This document shows positions 60,960-64,000 of a DNA stretch of 64,000 bases, piece by piece. Under the pieces are notes generated by a model, which was not told the DNA's origin, did no database searches, and was given only the letters and a program-made list of their open reading frames with translations. Positions within the stretch are counted from its first letter, which is position 1. The number at the start of each line of letters is the position of its first letter. The stretch covers positions 6,480,204 through 6,544,203 of the forward strand of contig NC_045139.1 of the NCBI RefSeq assembly GCF_008831285.2. The letters are read 5' to 3'. Both the position numbers and the translations under genes were made by a program. The stretch is from Nymphaea colorata. Its lineage: Eukaryota; Streptophyta; Magnoliopsida; Nymphaeales; Nymphaeaceae.

Positions 60960-63900
60960 ATGGCTAGCGACTTGGATGATGGAAGAAGACTGGATTTGGT
61001 GGAGACGGTCCTTAACTGGTCAGTGGAAGATATATTCAATGAAGATCTTCTGAAGGACAAGGTAAACGGCTTCATCCTTTTTTGGTAGTCACTAGATGCA
61101 GTTAAATTTGCACAGATTGATCAGTAAAGCAAGCAGGCAGTTGTTTTTAATCGTCTATCGATGAGCACACTTAGGTGGAGAGACTTTGTCACTGATCAAT
61201 CTAATGAGTATGCATGTGGGATGGCGTTGAAATTTTCATGGTAGATGGAGCGATGGCAGCTATGAATCGGTGGACCGGTGCCTTTTACGTTGAAATTTCA
61301 GATTAAGAAATTGTTTCCGTAAGAATGTTGAGACTAAAATTTTATTCATTAATATGTACGCATATTAATAGAATAATTGTGCATATTTGAGTTTTATATT
61401 GATTTTCCTAGAAAAACATTGATAAAAATTTTAAAAGATCAAATTATACTAAAAATAAATTTTCCCCAGATTGTGGAAACGCAATTTTTGTCATAATATT
61501 GAGATTTTGCATTTTTTTTGTTCCTTATTATTTCATATTTAGCGCAATATTTTTGAAAACGCCCACGATGTTTGTGACAATTGCTTAAATTTGCAGCGGT
61601 TGCCTCGTAAGATATTTGAGGGCATTCATAAAATGTGTTTTTAACTCTAGAAAATAAAAAATGTGAAAAAAGCACGTATAATATGTGTTTTTTCATGGTT
61701 TTCATATTTTTATTAATTTTTCTGTTCATAATTTTTATAATTTATTAAATGTTTTGAATTTTTAAAAATTTGCTGAGAAATTCTCAAGATTTACAACTTT
61801 GTAAGTATTAGACTCGAGAAATTTTTCGCCATACACATATGTGGCAATGGTTTCAACTTTCAACCCATCTTTAACCTGAAGCCACTTTTTGAAAGTTGTC
61901 CGTCAAAAGTGAAGCCTCTATATGGAAACTGGGGAACGTGAGGATCATCTTTGGGAAATTAAACATAAATGGTCCATAAATGAAAACTTATTTATAAAGT
62001 ACAATTGCTCATTTTATTATTGTTCTACTAAATTCCGTTAATCTGCTAGACTGCTACAGGGCAGCATACGTTTACGAAAGTCCTCACTATTTGTGCTAAA
62101 CTACTACAGGGAAGCATACATTTACGAAAGTCCTCACTATTTGAGGTATTCAGGTGTAAGTAAGTGGGACGTAGGAAGGAGGGATGTTGGTAGTGGCAGT
62201 ACAATTTGTTTACTATGCAAGTTTCTCGGTTGCAGAATTGAACTAAATCTCCTGCTCTGCAGGTCAAGGAGATTCCTTTCGAATTTTCATCAGTTGAAGA
62301 TCACCTGGGATCTTTTATATTTCCTCTGGTTGACGACACTCGAGCTGAACTGTGTTCAAGCTTGGAGAGAATTAAAGATCTTCCTTCAGCGGGGATAGTT
62401 ATGAAGAAATCCAAGCGACAGTCTTGCGGTTATGATGTTCGAATTCGCTTTTGGGAGACTGAGTATATTGTCGATTATGATAAATCCGATGCAGTACATG
62501 TGGGTGACCTTGTAATTATATCAACTCTACGACCTAATCAAGTCTCTGACTTGGGTAGGTATGGAGCCGCTTATTTTCTTGCCTTAGTAACTGACGTTCC
62601 AGAAGACATGGAATTCAGAAGAATGCTGTCAATAAAGGCATCGAAATGCATGAAGTTAACCGGTGGCGAGGAGAAATTTACATCTTTGAAAATTTTGATG
62701 AATTTAACGACAATCAAAAGGATTCATACTGCACTGAAGATGCAATATGCTAATGTAAATTTGAAGATCATCAGAAACGTCCTCCGTGTTAAGTCCTGGG
62801 TGCGTCAATTTTATTTTTCTTGCGTTTCCCTTTTTTGCATTCTGTAAAGTATTTTTTGTCTTTCCATCTGGTCGTGCTGAAGCAAGTCCAATTTCATGGG
62901 TTCTAAAGTTGCGGTTCTAAGACGTATATACAAACTTTTTCTCTTTTTAAATCTTGGAAATGTTCTCTTCTAGGAACGGGAAGCTTGTATGATCTGTGCA
63001 TCTGAGCAGTGTGAGGACTCTTTCAGAGAATCTCTAGTTTCATCTCTGAGCCAGTATAATTTAAATGATTCGCAAGTTAGCGCTATATCTTCTGCCATTT
63101 CAACGATCAAATGCACGCATTCACATGCAGTGAAACTCATCCAGGGGCCTCCTGGAACAGGGAAGACAAATACTGTCTCTAAACTTTTGTGGACACTATT
63201 ACAACAGAACTTTACCATCCTTACTTGTGCATCAACCAATGTTGCAATTAAGGAGGTTGCATCACGTGTCCTTAAGTTAGTTAGAGACTCAAATTGGGGC
63301 TCCAGAGATTACATGCATGGTTGTTTCTTAGGAGATATATTGTTGGTTGGCAACAAAGAAAGACTGAGCCTTGATGTTGATGATGATCTGAATGAAATAT
63401 TTCTCGACCATCGAGTTGCTAGGCTTAGTGAATGCCTTGATCTACGCACTGGATGGGAGCATAAGCTAGCATCAATGATCAAATTTCTTGACACGTGTGC
63501 CTTTGAGTACAATAGGTGCACAGCTGATATGGACAGTAAAGCTGCAGTATGCTTTGTGGATTTTTTGAGACCACGCTTCGACTCTATTGCAGTAACCCTT
63601 GAAGATTATGCTGTCATTATATCGACACATCTGCCCAGAGAGTTTATATCGGACCTTGAGATAGAATATATTGACTTGCTTCTCAAGTTGCTCTCTCATT
63701 TGAGAAAACTTATGTCTAGCATGGACAGCAGAAGTATAGAACTGGAAAGAATATTTTCAAGTCCTATGAACACTGACATTCCCGAAATTTCATCCACGAA
63801 AAACAGTCTGAATGATGTTTTTTCTGAAGGTGCTACCTGTAGGTCATTACAAGTGGTTAGAATTGCTTGCCTTGATACTCTTCAGTATCTTAAGAGATCT

Positions 63901-64000
63901 TTCAAACGATCCTCAATTGGGAGAAAGGATTTGTTGCGCTGTGCTTCTCTGGTTTTCTGCACCACCTCCAGTGCTGCTTTCTTACATAGTTTTGAGATCA
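60960..64000 (+). CDS. SEN1-like superfamily 1 helicase C (cut by window end)
   Basis: Third paralogue, divergent from B. Exons seen: 60960-61061, 62263-62799 and 62974 onward, open to the window edge; 555 residues present. It begins 'LVETVLNWSVEDIFNEDLL' and continues 'GSFIFPLVDDTRAELCSSLE', the same plant-specific N-terminal region as B. Exon 3 starts with a CxxC ('REACMICASE'), then Q-motif-like 'LNDSQVSAI' and motif I 'GPPGTGKT' at about 271-278. The residue before motif I is Gln ('LIQGPP') where A and B have Trp. 'LVFCTTSSA', the strand just ahead of motif II, is the last recognisable block, so motifs II-VI lie beyond 64000. Intron 1 (61062-62262) holds a 49-bp tandem duplication at 62045-62143. 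No stop or frameshift is seen in the visible part. Confidence 0.9.
62045..62143 (+). repeat. 49-bp tandem repeat in helicase C intron 1
   Basis: Two copies containing 'tttacgaaagtcctcactat' lie at 62045-62093 and 62094-62143, about 120 nt before the exon 2 acceptor. Confidence 0.85.

Overview
The window is nuclear DNA from a flowering plant. It is AT-rich, has long intergenic stretches full of repeats, and carries multi-exon genes with GT-AG introns (one intron appears to be GC-AG). It also encodes plant-specific families: a class III peroxidase, a CYP82-type cytochrome P450 and the plant form of the nucleoporin NDC1. The species cannot be fixed from the sequence. All gene models below were built by hand from reading frames, splice signals and remembered family features; no transcript or database was consulted.

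Layout. 1-18 kb is repeat-rich accessory DNA around a CYP82-like P450 on the minus strand (6663-8847). That gene is broken by a frameshift and flanked by debris of at least one older tandem copy. Around it lie a large inverted duplication (about 2.6-3.4 kb against 10.1-11.2 kb), a dispersed repeat of about 630 bp present twice, and rearranged peroxidase fragments at 15.7-15.9 kb. An intact four-exon class III peroxidase follows (18269-20043, plus). A decayed L1-type LINE lies at 21.1-22.8 kb. Two single-copy-type housekeeping genes follow on the minus strand: CTNNBL1, a spliceosome-associated armadillo protein (24094-29992), and NDC1, a nuclear pore membrane nucleoporin (31254-35860). After about 5 kb of intergenic DNA the last third holds three paralogous SEN1-like superfamily 1 helicases. 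Helicase A (40860-46108) is on plus, B (49839-56245) on minus and C (from 60960) on plus, cut by the window end. A and B converge; B and C diverge.

The helicase cluster is the most interesting part. The three genes share intron positions and phases, a probable 5'-UTR intron ending only 5-13 nt before the ATG, and a CxxC motif just before the ATPase core. They diverge strongly in the N-terminal region and in the insert between helicase motifs I and II. The P450 locus is the other notable point. Its disabling frameshift is explained by a 10-nt deletion, and the 10 nt are still present in a neighbouring dead fragment of a paralogue.

No convincing tRNA, rRNA, CRISPR array or prokaryotic-type system was seen, and nothing suggests organellar or viral origin.
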